Origin: Clarkia xantiana subsp. parviflora
Taxonomy: Eukaryota; Streptophyta; Magnoliopsida; Myrtales; Onagraceae
Length of the DNA: 64,000 nucleotides
Assembly (NCBI GenBank): GCA_036873135.1
Contig: JAPTYO010000010.1
Coordinates: 14,663,134 to 14,727,133 of the forward strand
Direction of reading: 5' to 3'
Shown: positions 50,230 through 63,117 of the stretch, piece after piece
Numbering within the stretch: the first letter of the stretch is position 1
Layout: each line of letters opens with the position of its first letter
Program-made: the position numbers and the translations under genes
The notes under the pieces: model-generated
Databases searched by the model: none
Told to the model about the DNA's origin: nothing
The model's input: only the letters and a program-made list of their open reading frames with translations

Positions 50230-50310
50230 GAGACAGCGGGCTCGCAGCACGTGGAAGTTGTCGGGACAGGACAGCCAAACGTGTGATCACTCGCACTATA
50301 TAGCGCCCAC
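50230..50310 (+). promoter_or_regulatory. Promoter-like block without an assigned gene
   Basis: A GC-balanced island contains CAGCACGTGG (G-box, about 50247), CAAACGTGTG and ACTATATAG (about 50294-50302, TATA-like). C-rich, UTR-like sequence follows (50310-50370). I find no coding frame within 1.5 kb downstream. It could drive a non-coding RNA, a gene with a long 5' UTR intron, or be the promoter remnant of a lost gene. Confidence 0.3.
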
Positions 50311-50339
50311 ATGCCACAACTACTAAAAATTGTACTTTT

Positions 50340-51876
50340 AAAACCACTTCCACTTCTACTTCTACACACCTTAGATAATAGATTTGACATAATTAAGCTC
50401 GTTACAATATTTTTGAGTTTTGCATGTATTAATTAAGAGTTTTAATTAGCTCTCAACACCCACACCCTCAAAACCAGGTTATCTCATTCTGGTACGTTTA
50501 ATCATTCTACCTGTAACACGTATATATCTACGTAATTAAAACGTACGGGTATATTTTTTATTTCTGGTACCCTAATTATTAACTTTATCATCTTAATTAA
50601 TTAGAGCTTAGTAGAGAAATGTTTAACAAGCTGAAAAGTCGACGTATAATTAATAAACTCCCACCCAATAAACATATACGGATACAAGTGGGATGGATGT
50701 CTACGTCAGGTTGGCATAATGGAGGGAGTGACCGACACTATTTTATTTTGTTCTATACGAATTAATTAACTGCATGCATTACATATTAATAATAATAATA
50801 ATTAAACGCATCAAATTGATTCGTCTTCGAAAGATCAGGCCAAGTAATTTTGCTAGTAGTTGTGTGTATCAATTGTTGATGATATATACTTATCTTGAAA
50901 TTTATATTTAGCTACATAAACAGAATATATATTTGCACCGCATCCACACGAGTTTTTCATTTTGTGCCTATGGGTCTGTCTTTAACGATTCGTTTTAGGG
51001 TAATTATATCAATAAAAAAGAAAATCAATATAATAAGCCGCATGCAAGTTTTACCTTTTTTGGCCGAAACAACATGCATCTTTTGTACTTCATATATTAA
51101 TAATAAGAGTTAAAATTAAATTGTTGTCAATATGTGTTATATGTTTCGTTTTTGTTTGTCGCTCATTTATTTTTGTTAAATTTGATGGATTTTGGTCTAA
51201 TATTCCATAAAATTAAACATCAATAGCATTTAAAGTAGCTAGAGAAAAAAATGGCACTTATGCCTCCCTTTAAGTTATGTCAATCAGTGTGTACATATAG
51301 TGAAATTAAAAAAATTATGCAAAATTGAAGTTCAATTTAACTTAATTGACATAAATGATGCATAAACTGAAGAAAATGCATACCCAAATTCATTAAATTT
51401 AACAGAAAAATAGACGAAAAACCAATAATTAACAAAAATGAAACTTAAAACAATTGTTAGCAACGAAAACGAAACATAAAACAGATATTAACAACAATCT
51501 AAACCTGAAATATCTAAAGTAACATGGTATAAATTTTAGAGTATAATTAGGTCATTAACCCTAATAACAATTAGCATGCTCATGAATGAAGCACGTAATA
51601 ATTAAGGGATAAGGTGTTGAGAAGTTTCTTGTTGTTCAAATATTTATTATAATAAAACCTAAAGTTGTTTCAAGGAAGGAAATCAGGGAAAAGGAGTAGC
51701 GTATTGATCCCATCCAGCATTTATCCTTTCGAATACGTAGTTTGTCACTCACATATTTCTTGAGAATTATATCTTCTTTTTTAATTTGCTCTAAATAACT
51801 AACCTTCCTTAATTAATGGTGGTGACCAACGCTTTAGCTTTAGCAGCTAGCTAGGGATTAAGCTTTTGGAATATCT
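50340..51876. other. Intergenic, no gene seen
   Basis: AT-rich, with TA- and AAT-rich patches. Reading frames are short and lack protein character. Confidence 0.45.
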
Positions 51877-51877
51877 A

Positions 51878-52470
51878 TCTAAACCTATATTAAAAGTGTG
51901 GCTTGTCCTCACACTCAAGTGACACAACTTTTCACCACACCAGTTCGGCAATCTACTGCACCCCCTTTGATGCCGCCGTTCTAATCTTAGGTACCTTCTC
52001 AATTCAACCATTTAACAACAATTCTTATGACTGCTCTCTTATCTAATTATCCCATCCCTACCCATTTTGTTTTGTTGCAGACTCTCTTATCTAATTATCC
52101 CATCCCTACCCCCTTCTGTTTTCTTGAAGATCGTTTGGTTATAACGGCTGTACCAACAACAGCGGTCGTGGCTCCAGAACCATAAACCGGTAGTAACGAC
52201 GGGGATGGTGGCTCCATATTCCGACAACGACGGTGGCGGCTCCAGGACAACCACACGGTGGTAGCAATGACGGTGGTGTAAACTCCATATTTTAGCCTTC
52301 TGGGCTGCTCAAACGATAGTAGGGTCTCTCGGTACAGTCGTTATGCCTCAATTTCAACGTATTTCTGATAATTATCATGCTGCTTAATTTTTTAATTCAG
52401 CTGCTGATTCTCATTCTTTTTTACTCAATTTACAGTTTGATGTTTCTCTAATGTCATCCTAATCTATCGG
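51878..52470 (+). mobile_element. Possible Helitron 5' end with tandem duplication
   Basis: TCTAAACCTATATTAAAAGTG after an A resembles plant Helitron starts, which often read TCTATA..ATTAAAAG. At 52034-52111 a 48-bp unit with TATCTAATTATCCCATCCC is present about 1.6 times. GC-rich GGTGGCTCC/CGGTGG sequence follows. No partner 3' end was found, so this is tentative. Confidence 0.25.
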
Positions 52471-53510
52471 TTGGTTGACTAGAACTGTAGTTGTGCATTT
52501 TTATTTAGACTTGATAATGCACATAAGGTGTTTCCTTTATTCTCTAAATAGCCTTGCAAACACCTATTAGATCCAAATTCGACAACATGCAATGAGCTTC
52601 CACGAACTATTGTTCGGTTATGGAGTCTAATAAGAATGAAATGGTTGGACCCTCGGTAGAGAGACCCAAACACTTTTGTAATGTATGGATGTATTGGATT
52701 GATGATGATATTGGCCATTTTTAAGTTCTTTTATATGTGGACCGAAACTCAATAATAATAATCAGTCATTCACTATCATTTAATTCCACTCGGCTCCCGA
52801 AAGACATTGGTGCCAAGCCAATGTGGGTATTCATCAATGATGTGTATTGTGTAGTATGTATTTATTTCTTCAGGAATATGATATGTATCTATTATTTGCA
52901 GGAATATCCTTCAAGAAACTTATATTTTGTTCAGGTGAGTGATTTTGGAATTTATGTATTCTTTATCTATACTAAAAGTAACTTTAATTGATAAAAGATG
53001 CTTAAGAAGCCCTTGATGGAATCAATTTTGAGGAGATACCATGTTTAAGTGGGGTGCTCTTGGCGCTTCTATAGGATACCCAGACGGTTCAATTTAAGAT
53101 ATATTGTTGTTGAAAATGAAGACTGGTGAAAAAGAAGAGATTATTGCGGTAGTTTGTACGTTCATATGTTTGGAGTATATATATCCTTTTTTGTTTTGAT
53201 GAGTAGCGAATTACCTCAAGTTCTACAATGTTATTCACACATAACAATCATCTCCAATTGTGACGGCTCTTCTAGACCTTTTAGACCACCAAGTTGATTT
53301 TTTACAATTATCGTATAAACTATTTTGTGAATAGTAGGTCTATTATTCTTTAAGAAAGCATTCATGATTCGACTTACTGACTTCTAAGGTGGTTCTCTAA
53401 TTTTCCAGGTTTACATTTTAGCCATATAGTCTTTTCTCCATGAATCATCAATTTGACAGAACCTTTCGTGTTTGTCCGCCCAAAGGCGTGATTTATTTAT
53501 TTTTTTAACT

Positions 53511-53541
<31 letters not shown>

Positions 53542-55610
53542 TGCAGGTGATGTGGTTACTAATTCTCCGCGTCAACCTCAAACTTATGCATTTGTGAGTG
53601 AATATGCTATAACAGAAATCGGACAAGGGAGTCTATCAGCAGCCTTGTCGGAAGGTTCTCTCACGACTTGCATGTAACTCAAAAAAACACTTGTCTGTTG
53701 TAAGTTAATGTCATTAAAAGTTTCCTTATTGTCTTGATTTCTCTTAACTTGTGTTTTGAATTTTTTTTATTATTTTTAATAAATCATGATCTTTTTGAAC
53801 TATATGTTGCAAATTGACTCCTGTGTTTTTATATAGTTTAGTGATTGTTACTTATGTTCATGATTAGAGTATTTCATTTGTTTACAATAACACTGCAAGT
53901 CTGCATTCAGACACTCTATGTGTTTAAGTCCAAAATCATATACTATGTATGTGTTGTTTTTTTAAATTGATTATGATTACGCGGTATGTTTGCTGTGAAT
54001 TCCATATAAATCTTATAATCTTCCATTTTTTTTAAAGAAACTATGCAGTATAGAAAAACTTGATAAACTATATTTCCTGCAAGTATTATTTCATGATTTC
54101 AAACTTAAGTGTGAAAATACTTTTTTTTTTGCTGTTATTTCCTGGAAAAAAGAAGTGAAGTAAACTATAATTAGAAATTCTGTCGACTATTGTGATTTTC
54201 AGGTGATCGTGTCATTACTAAGCAATCCAAGTGAAACCAATGAAAATTATCATTTTGCTTATATATCGTCGGCAAAATCCAGAAAGGCTACTTTGAGTCG
54301 ACAGATTCAAGAAAAAGTTCAGTGGAGGAGTAATCTTGAAAGTGGTGCACACTAATATAAGAAACTACATTTACTTTTTACTTGATAGTTATGTTGATTA
54401 TTTACTTTTTATTTGATAGTTATGTTGATTAGTGAACACTTAATAACTATCAATTGTCACTTTGGCAGGTGAAGAGGCCTAAATTGGTAACCATGTGTTC
54501 GTTTGGGGGAGATATTTTGGCATCTTAAGTACTAAGTACAAGATTTTGCTGGTGATGCAACTGTGAAGATTTTAATATGTAGGCAGACGCAGTAAGAACT
54601 ATGGCGAGGCATGGTAAGAAGAGAGTATGCCCATCAGTTCAAACCATTTAGACTCAATTGCTATAATGCCTTATCACACATTCACGTCTATAATCTCCTT
54701 ACCACAAGCACCCATGGTCTCTAGCCATCAACAAAAAATTATTGGGTTGTGGAGCGTGCTCTGTTCGAAATCGAATTCCCAACTACTCAGCTACGCAAAG
54801 TAACACCTTGATTATGAGTTTGCAACTGAAATTCAAGTCCCCTTCCATCCTAATTCCGGGTCTTATTTGCTCTTCAGCATGTCAAGATACTTATTATTAT
54901 TACACTAAGTAGAAGACATACCAATGAAACCCAATTACAGCCATAACTAAGTAGAACACATACCAATGAAACTCATATCATATTTTCATTGAGTCATGTT
55001 GAGTTTTGAGATTAAGGTGTCTATATTTTGTATTTATATTTTACAATGCACATATTTATTTAACTGTCCAAATGTTGTTACAAATCCAGTGTTGGGTTTA
55101 TTGATCCATTCATTGCTTCATATAAAAATAAATTTTAAAAAGCTTCAGACTTCTATCATAATCGCCTGCGTTGTCTAATCGTGTTTGCGCAAGAGTTGAA
55201 GATGAACTAGACATCCACCACAAAGAAAATACTACATTTATCGTTTACATTTATCAATTGATTCGACTTTGAATCATATCGGACAAAAAAAATCATCCGC
55301 CGACCACTAGTCACTTTAAATTTGTCTGAAATGAATGCTTAATTATATATATATACTTAATTTGGTGGAAATAAAAATTTAGGGTGGCCATAAAGAAAGC
55401 AGTCAGTGAGTGCATCAAATTTCAAACTTGATGTCCAATCAATACGCAACTTGATGTAGACTGTTTGCCCACCTGATTTTATTTTTTTCGGTAAATGTTT
55501 GCCCACTAGATTGAAGAAGAGCCGATTTGGTTAATGTTCCACTTTCTTATCCTAGGGGATGTGAATTTGATACACATTCCGACGGTAGGTATATTTGAAA
55601 AAACATTTAT
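52471..55610. other. Intergenic with possible gene debris
   Basis: Several blocks bordered by AG and GT look exon-like (for example about 52785-52935 and 53545-53680) but do not join into one frame, and I recognise no family. An AAT microsatellite occupies about 53511-53540. TTTATTTGATAGTTATGTTGATTA is tandemly repeated in part near 54390-54430. Confidence 0.3.
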
Positions 55611-55613
55611 TTA

Positions 55614-56391
55614 GGGGGTGTTTGGATGGATGTAATATGAGATGTAATCTCACATTTACGTCCCATATTACATTAACATTACATTGTTTGTTTTGCCAAA
55701 CGATGTAATGTGCATTTTAATGTAATGCGCATTATAATATGAGAGCTCAAACTCCATTCAATGTAATGTGAGATTACATCCAAAAACGGATGTAATGTGA
55801 GATTAAGTTCAACATTACGGAGTGTTATTATTTTATTACTATTTATTTAATAAATAAATACTTTACATTATATTTATATATTATAATAATAATATATTTT
55901 TGTTTTTTTTATCTAATTTATAACTCATTATTATAGTAAAAATAATGCATACGATGTTTGTATAAAACAAGTAAGTCTTTTTTGTTGCATTTTTTTTTAA
56001 ATTATCTTATAAAACTATAGAAAATGTTTTAGTTAATATGATTTTAATAGTTATGCGCACTGAGTTTACATTTTTTGTTTTTGGAGTTAATAAATGATTA
56101 TAGTATTAACCACAAAACATAAAGTTTAAAAAGATAATTGTTGTAAAAATATATATTTTTTAAAATCTTATTATATTAATATATAATATACTATCATATA
56201 TTAATATAATAATAATAAAGCTACATTACAATGCACATTACAACACGTACATACCAAACACTGTAATCTAACTTTACACTTTACATTACAGCACAACCAA
56301 ACAATGTAATATAACATTACATTACGAAGCTCACATTACTTATAATCTCACATTTCAAATAATCTCACATTACGACCATCCAAACGCCCCC
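55614..56391. mobile_element. Tourist-like MITE, copy 2
   Basis: It starts GGGGGTGTTTGGATGG and ends CCATCCAAACGCCCCC, with TTA on both sides (55611-55613, 56392-56394). The 16-bp terminal repeats are almost perfect. Subterminal ATGTAATGTGAGATTACA words recur. At 778 bp it appears to be the least disturbed of the three family members here. Confidence 0.88.
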
Positions 56392-56394
56392 TTA

Positions 56395-57094
56395 GAGTAT
56401 TTATTTATCTCCTACTACACAGAAGATGGCGGAATACAGGAGTCGGACTCCTAATCATTTCTGTTCTAATTGATACGGCTATAAGTCATCAGAAAGTATC
56501 TTGAATAGAATATTATTAGTAACAGTTATAGTACGTACATTCTTGATTTTTTTTTTTCAAACTCCCTTAAAAAAGACAATTTGAAAAATACCCATGTATT
56601 TTCTTTTTATAAAACTACTACCATATCCGAAAACAATATTACCGGTATAAGCTGTGTCAAGAAATATTATCCCCGGCACAAACAGCACATTTTATCGGGA
56701 TTTGCTATTATGTTTTACAAACTTTATATTTGTGATTTTTTTACTATTATTAAAAATAACTTAATTGTATATAAATAAAAAATTAAAAGTATAATTTTTT
56801 TAGCTACATTTAAAATTTCCATGACACCATTACTAATGCCCAATGCGACTTCGGACTGCTCTGGTCAGTTAGAATTACACAATTTCCAATTGCGGGAGGG
56901 CACTTTGATTGATAATTTTGACTAAGCTTACTTTTTGTTATTGATTTTTGAATTTGTGGCATTTTGATTTTTTTTTTCTTCATATAAGTGGATTATATAG
57001 CACTTTTCATAATTCATATTTTCTATTGTCATGTTATAAATTTATCATTGTATGAAATTCACAATTCTTAGTGTCATTCCAATAGAAGCTCTTA
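56395..57094. other. Intergenic
   Basis: AT-rich, no gene seen. Near 57074-57093, CATTCCAATAGAAGCTCTTA resembles the end of the Harbinger-like family at 16700 and may be the left edge of the diverged copy that continues after 58018. Confidence 0.4.
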
Positions 57095-58018
57095 GGGCAC
57101 GTTTGATTGCCGGTATTGCGATATCCTAATACCGGTATTAGCTAATACCGTGTTTGTGTCAACTTAGTATTGATATTAGCTAATACCAGTATTAGCTAAT
57201 ACTCAATTATAGAAGGAATTTGGTATTAATTAATACCATCTAAAAGTAAAGCATTAGCTAATAACAATCTCTCAATTACCAATTTACCCTTGTAATATAT
57301 GGCAAACTCTCACCGTTTACATCGTAGCTTCGGGCCGGACCCCGTTTACATCGAAACTTCGGATTGTGTCGGGTCGGGCCGAGTCATGTCCGGGCCGGAC
57401 TGGGCGATTCGGTCCGGGCTTGGTGGCTCGGGCCGGGCTGGTCAGTTCGAGCCGGGCTGGTCAGTTCGAGCCGGGCTGGGTGATTCGGGATGGGCTGGTC
57501 AGTTCGGGCCAGGCTGGGTGGTTCGGGTCGGGCTGGTCAGTTTGGGTCGGGCTGTGCGGTTCGGGCCGGGCTGAGCAATTCGGGTTGTTCGGGTCGGGTT
57601 GTTTTATCTTGCTTTGGTTTAGTTCGGGCTGGGGCCGGCTAGAACGGGCCGGGTCGGGCTAATTAATTTTTCAATTGTTTTGTACTATTTTCTTTATATA
57701 TATACATATTTATACATTAACAAAAATAATTTTTACTAATTATACATAAATTTGATTAATTTTTTTTATGAAAAATATTATTTTAAATAATTGAAGTTAC
57801 TTTTTTTTGTTAAATTTTATATTTGTTAAATTAATCATATGTAAAATATATCTTCATTGAAAATGCAAGTAAGGGTATTTAGGTATTTTAGTCATTGTAT
57901 TAGAATATCCTAATACATGGCTCAATCAAACATTGTATTAGCTAAGCATGTATTAGCTAAGCATGTATTAGCTAATACCGGTATTAGAATATCGCAATAC
58001 CGGCAATCAAACGTGCCC
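57095..58018. mobile_element. MITE with 55-bp terminal inverted repeats
   Basis: It starts GGGCACGTTTGATTGCCGG and ends with the exact complement. The inverted repeats run about 55 bases with one mismatch and consist largely of ATACCGGTATTAGCTAATAC. The centre (57330-57660) is a G-rich tandem array of CGGGCTGGTCAGTTCGGGC-type units of about 27-30 bp. No clear target duplication is seen; the flanks are CTTA and AGTT. The Gly/Arg-rich frames over the array are artefacts. Confidence 0.85.
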
Positions 58019-58021
58019 AGT

Positions 58022-58680
58022 TTCAATGTTTACCACTAGATGTCATTAGGCGTGAATAATATTACAAATATTACTATTTTTACAATATCAAATAGAGATA
58101 GAAGTTGTACAATTCCTAATAATATGGAACTCTTCCCGTTACATTTCATATCAATGCAAATTTTTCAAATATTTTTTGTTCAACTATTTAGCTTATCTCT
58201 TTAAATTTTATGTATATTATCCCGCTTAATTAATTAAGTCAGATAGTTGTAAGTAGTAATTTTTTAATATTAAGTAAGTTAAATAATGACATGAACGTCA
58301 GTTTTTTTATATTTCAACATATTACACAAACGTCAATTATAAACTTTGAAATATTATAAAATTTGATATTATTAAATATATAATATTTATGAGAAAAAAA
58401 TAACATATTATACTATTTTAATGCATATATTTCCATTTAATTTACTTATTATATTATAATAAGAAAGGGAGATATTTTGGTTATGATATATTCGTGTATA
58501 ATTTTTCTTTTTACATTGATATATAAATAGCTCTAATTTACTTATGATGAAAATTATTTTTAAAAACACACGATTAATACACTTAGTTGATTAACAAATA
58601 TGTATGTGATTAACGTGCGTAAGCATGAATCTTATGAAGATGATGAATATAAACCAATGGAAGAATAACAATTATACACA
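58022..58680. mobile_element. Diverged relative of the Harbinger-like element at 16700
   Basis: Shared words in the same order as 16900-17600 include CACTAG.CGTGA, ATTACTATTTT, AAGTCAGATAG, TAATGACA/ACGACACGAA and TATTTTAATGCATATAT, then ACACA.GATTAAT. With 57074-57094 on the other side, this suggests that the 55-bp-TIR element inserted near the left end of an old copy of that family. The right end is not defined. Confidence 0.45.
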
Positions 58681-59373
58681 AATTAAGACTGTATAATATC
58701 GAATTCCACAACCCTCAAATCATTTTTTTCTTTTATGGGAAATACTATAGGTAATATTTTATAATTATTTTTATTTTTCATTTTTTAAATAAGTTTTTTT
58801 TTAAATATTAAATTTACAACAAAAAAAATGTGGCCGTAGATAATTTATTTGTCGACCAAATTATATTTCGTCGGTGACACATATAAATCCTAAAATTTTC
58901 CGAACGTATAATTTTCTTGTGGTTGGCATTCACTTCGAAAATATAAGCTGAGGTTTGAAAAAAGTTGAAAAATATAAAAGAAATAAATAATTAATATGAA
59001 AACATTTCAATTGATTTCTAAATTTGTTGTTTAATTAATTTTTTATTTAGTAATTAGTCAAAGTAAATCAAACATGAGCCAAACATTCGAATTACAATTT
59101 TCACCGACATGTATGGTTATCTAGAAATTCAAAAGTCGACGTTGTTTGCTTCGTTAGGGTTATAACACTTCAAATATCTACCTTCTCAATTTCTTTGGGT
59201 TTTTATTGTGACGGTAAAATAATGTTTCAAAAATTAGAAATGCATTATCGCTTTTTTTACCATCTAAAAAAAGTTGTAGTACGTTGTACGTATAAGTGAA
59301 TTATGACCTTAACGATGTTGAATTTCGAGATGATCACACACGCCGGTCAAAGTTGGAATCCGAATAATTCACA
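58681..59373. other. Intergenic, no gene seen
   Basis: AT-rich sequence up to the Helitron end. Frames are short. Confidence 0.5.
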
Positions 59374-59779
59374 ACTAGGTATTTTGCCCGCGCGCCACGC
59401 GGGGTTCGATAATTTAAGTAAATATATATGTGTTTTTTTAATCTTAAAAGAAGATTAATTTTTTTTGCCAAGTTAAAAGAACATATATATTCTAGTTGAA
59501 AAACCTATATTATTAATGAAAACATAGAACTCGGCCAAAAATAAAATATAAATGTAGCGAGTACTTAAAGTGACTAAATATTGTAAAAACATATTATTGC
59601 AAATCAAAGATGATCATCGTATCTAATATTGTCTAGTATATATATTTCTAATCAAAGATGATAATCTAAGGATCATCATCAATTGTCTTGCTGAAGGAGC
59701 AGAATTCATTTCCGGTAATTAAAATGGAGGTTTTTTTACGATCAACCATTTTTCAAAATAATCACCAATTTTATGTTAT

Positions 59780-60010
59780 TCAGGACTGAGGTTGGTGCGA
59801 TGCAGCAATGACTTCATCCCAGCAGACCTGCACCAACCAAATTATATTATTCACGATTAAAATGATCACCATTCCAATAAAATTGTAACCTCCACTAAAG
59901 GCACAAGTAACCACAACAATTGTCACCGTAAAAATAAAATGTACTTTATTAGTTTCGTTCATAAGCAGCAAAAACTCCTGAAATATATATGCCACCGGTA
60001 CAAATCTCAT
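59780..60010 (-). CDS. Hydrophobic 76-residue ORF in Helitron
   Basis: It starts MRFVPVAYIFQEF, and the middle has two likely membrane segments (FIFTVTIVVVTCAF and FIGMVIILIVNNIIW). TTTCAG before GAGTTTTTG and GTGCAG before GTCTGCTGG look like splice acceptors, so parts of it may be separate exons. I recognise no family. It may be a chance frame in AT-rich DNA. Confidence 0.2.
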   Translation of the reverse strand: MRFVPVAYIFQEFLLLMNETNKVHFIFTVTIVVVTCAFSGGYNFIGMVIILIVNNIIWLVQVCWDEVIAASHQPQS

Positions 60011-61047
60011 GCCATCTGCCTCTCACACCTAAATGATAAGAAGTAACCTTATTACCAGTTTAGCATTTAGATATGAATTATGATTATCTAACCTATCTTT
60101 ACCGATTCCATCAGCTTCGAGAATAAAAATAAAATAATTTTCACTGCTCTAGGACAGAATATATAATATTGATCAAGAATCAACAACCATAGATATCATA
60201 TTGCTGCAATAAGATGACAGTGAGCTCTTATGGTATTCTTCCAGAGAGATGCAAACAGAAACATGGATTCCTGAAAGCACTAAGATTCAACATTACAATT
60301 AGATGGTAATTAACTTAATGAATTTATCAACACACCTCATACGCTCATAGTTAAAGCTCATGCATGAAAACCTTGATACAAAATCAACTTAAACCCCATG
60401 TAAAGTAACAACTTAACTCTTTGGCTTCAGATGCGAGAGAATAGGAACCCGACGTAGGAAAGATTGAAGGCTACCCCGAATCGCAATAGGATTAGCCTTA
60501 ATTATATCGCTTTTTAATTCACTCATTGTAATCAAGAAAATGTAATCTAATAAATTATAGGAATAGTTACTTCTTAAGAGATTAGAATGAAGCCACTACA
60601 GGTGCTCGTGTTCTTCCATCTGCATATCATTCCAAATAAAACCAAATATCAGGTTAAAACCCAAGACAATCTTAGAACATACTAAATTCATATTTAAATG
60701 CATTTATCAATTTCTGAAAAATAAAAGGCATATTTTGCAATTAATCATTGGCCTGTCAGTATGATCAAATCAGAATACGGAGAAGAACCCATCTCTGCTT
60801 CATGCTGAAATTAGGGTAAAAATGGAAAACTTAGACCTATCTAGCTATATGTGTCATGGATATAAAAGAATAGTCTTACATGTAAAAGAATGGTGGATCA
60901 GAGAATCACCAGTAAATGTTTCTCTTTGTTAACGGAACCTTTAATTAGCAACCTTGCATCGTTGCCACTATTCCTTGTCCGGGGGAATAAAGTTGCGTAC
61001 CAAAAGGGTTTAGATTAAAGGAGCCAAAAGACAAACAGGAGACTCAC

Positions 61048-61181
61048 TGGAAAAGAAAGATACGATGGCCAGATTTGGCCTCAATCGACAACACGCTTTT
61101 ACAACCACCACCAGGCACCAGCACAACTTTGGATGGGTTGAACCATGGAGTCGTCGAAACCAACTTATAATCGTCGATCAT
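61048..61181 (-). CDS. Candidate first coding exon in Helitron
   Basis: On the minus strand an ATG at 61181 opens MIDDYKLVSTTPWFNPSKVV and runs to KSGHRIFLFQ, ending at a donor-like CA/GTGAGTC (61048). Upstream, CT-rich sequence to about 61370 resembles a 5' UTR. A possible next exon follows ATATGCAG near 60620, but it stops soon. Further on, near 60420-60535, a short ORF starts MSELKSDIIKANPIAIRG. Protein-like composition makes a captured or resident gene plausible. The family is unknown to me. Confidence 0.3.
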
Positions 61182-61500
61182 ATGAAACCCAAAACGGCCT
61201 TGGTGGAAGAGAAGGAGATCTGAAAATCTAGAGATTAAATGTCGATCTGAAACGTTGATGATGGGTTAAATGATGAACTTAAATCGATCTGAAACCGCTG
61301 GAGATGGTTAAAGGATGAAGTGTGGGAAGATACGCACCTGATATGGGAGAAGAAGCTGAAGATGCACGCGCTAAAGAGAGATTATGAGTGCGTGAAAAAC
61401 ACGGCACCAATAATAAAATTAATAGCTGACATGTCACTAAAAGAGGCAACTTAAAAATTGGAGAGAAGGCATCTAAATTATATTATAACTATTTTCTGTA

Positions 61501-62399
61501 ATAATTATTTTCGATTATGTTAGGTATTATTATTATGTAGACGATGTATTTTAAACGTTATATATTATTTTGTATGTACTGCTCTGAATTTATAATTTAT
61601 GCATTATGATTCAATATGAGTACAAAATTCGATTCTCAATATCGTTTTACACCAAGACTTTTTTTTTTTTTTTTTTATCAATGGTTTTTAATGAAACGAT
61701 TTCCAATTTTTTTTAATTCAAGTTTCATGTCGTTACTGCATCAACACTCGATCAACTGTTGTTTTAATATGAATATATATAATATAACCACATTCATTCA
61801 AATTTTAAACTTGCAAGCTCCCATGTTGTTCAAATGTGTTGTTAATGAATGATTTGACCATTTTTCCCCGAAAAATGAAACTTCAATGATTTAATTTATT
61901 ACACTGCAAGATTGTCATGCCCTGTTATTGTTTTGCTTTTGCATATGATTTCATTTCTTTATTGGTAATAATCTAGATAGTTTACAACTTTACAATCTAA
62001 ATAAAATATTATGATATTATAAAACCATATTCTCATATATGGGAAGAAACGACGATGCAGCAGATATCTTATTGTAAGTTGATTTTTTTATTAGTTTTGT
62101 CATTGTAAAATGGTATATAGATTTTAATTATAAATATATAGAAATAAAATAGATTATATTTATTCTTGTATTATTTATTTAACATTATTGATGGAAATAA
62201 TAATAATACTAATGAATGTCTTAAAGTTGTAAGATGGATGTATATTTATAATTTTATTATATATAGAGATACAAATAATATTATGGGCCTAGTAAAAAAT
62301 ATATTAATGACGTCATAAATATGCCATTATGTAAATTAATTAATCGAAGAATAAGATTTAATTATTTATTATTTACAACGTTATGGTTATGGAGTGTTT
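61501..62399. other. Intergenic, no gene seen
   Basis: AT-rich, with a T-run at about 61660-61677. No supported features. Confidence 0.5.
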
Positions 62400-63117
62400 A
62401 ATTTGGTTTTAAACTAAATCAATTATGGACATTATGGAAAATTTGGATAGCGAGGAATCAACTTGTCTTTCACTCTAGACAGCCTAACATTGATAGGATC
62501 ATGACAGGCCTAATTTCTCTGTGCAATGATAATACTAATGCTTTCTTGCGATCCACAGGAACTGGACTTTCAGGGGGACAACTTTTTCACCAGCCGGTGA
62601 TTAGTTGGGGCACAGCCTTGTTGCCGTTTTCCTGGTCACTCATCACAGATGGCGGAGTAGATACAGCAACAGGCCTTGTCTCGGGGGCAAGTCTTCTCTA
62701 TAATTCTACTGGTGTTCTAGATATGGTTTCTATGTCAGTAAGGGCAGGTTTTACACCACTTTTGGCCGAAGGAATTGCATGTAGACAGCTCTTCTGCTTG
62801 CTCTTCCTTTTAGACGAAGCTCAGTTCAAATCAAGACGGATTCCTTATTGCTGGTCCAGGCTATCAAAGGATCTACTCTTCACTCGGTTGAGCTTTTTGG
62901 TGTTTTAAGTGACATTATGGTTCTTGTTTCTTGGTTTGATGCTCTTGTAATAGTTAAGGTTCCTAGACTTCATGTTTCTTCAGCACACTTTCTTGCTAAG
63001 TATGCTTTATCGTCTAGAATTTCTGGATCTTGGTCGAGGCCTTTCCCTCCCCACTTTCCACTTTTGTAATGACTCTCTATTTCGATCTTAATGCATTTCT
63101 TTCGATAAAAAAAAAAG
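62400..63117 (+). pseudogene. 5'-truncated LINE, RNase H end only
   Basis: It preserves the last part of a LINE ORF2: LWTLWKIWIARNQLVFHS corresponds to MWCIWLERNAVLF of the full LINE, and SLITDGGVD and FTPLLAEGIACR correspond to its RNase H. The frame then shifts, and the tail has VPRLHVSSAHF..SGSW as in the LINE at 14193-14265. It ends GATA plus an A-run (63105-63114), the same 3' end as the element at 7134-14363. Typical 5' truncation during reverse transcription explains the missing part. I did not find the target duplication. Confidence 0.85.

Larger units (their letters stand above)
59374..61500 (-). mobile_element. Non-autonomous Helitron, minus strand, with gene-like interior
   Basis: On the minus strand the 3' end is CCCCGCGTGGCGCGCGGG (a strong hairpin, complement of 59387-59404), followed by CTAGT ending at 59374 and then a T, the standard Helitron arrangement. 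The 5' end is set at about 61500 because ATAATTTAGATGCCTTCTC followed by GTGACATGTCAGC is typical of plant Helitron 5' regions; the exact first base is unknown. The interior 59780-61370 is less AT-rich and contains blocks that look like exons. No Rep/helicase domain is visible. Confidence 0.55.

Noticed and set aside
57299..57662. Gly-rich proteins
   Set aside because: The frames come from a G-rich tandem array inside a MITE; two overlapping frames are equally open.
62848..63069. Separate 73-residue gene
   Set aside because: It is the frame-shifted C-terminal tail of the truncated LINE.
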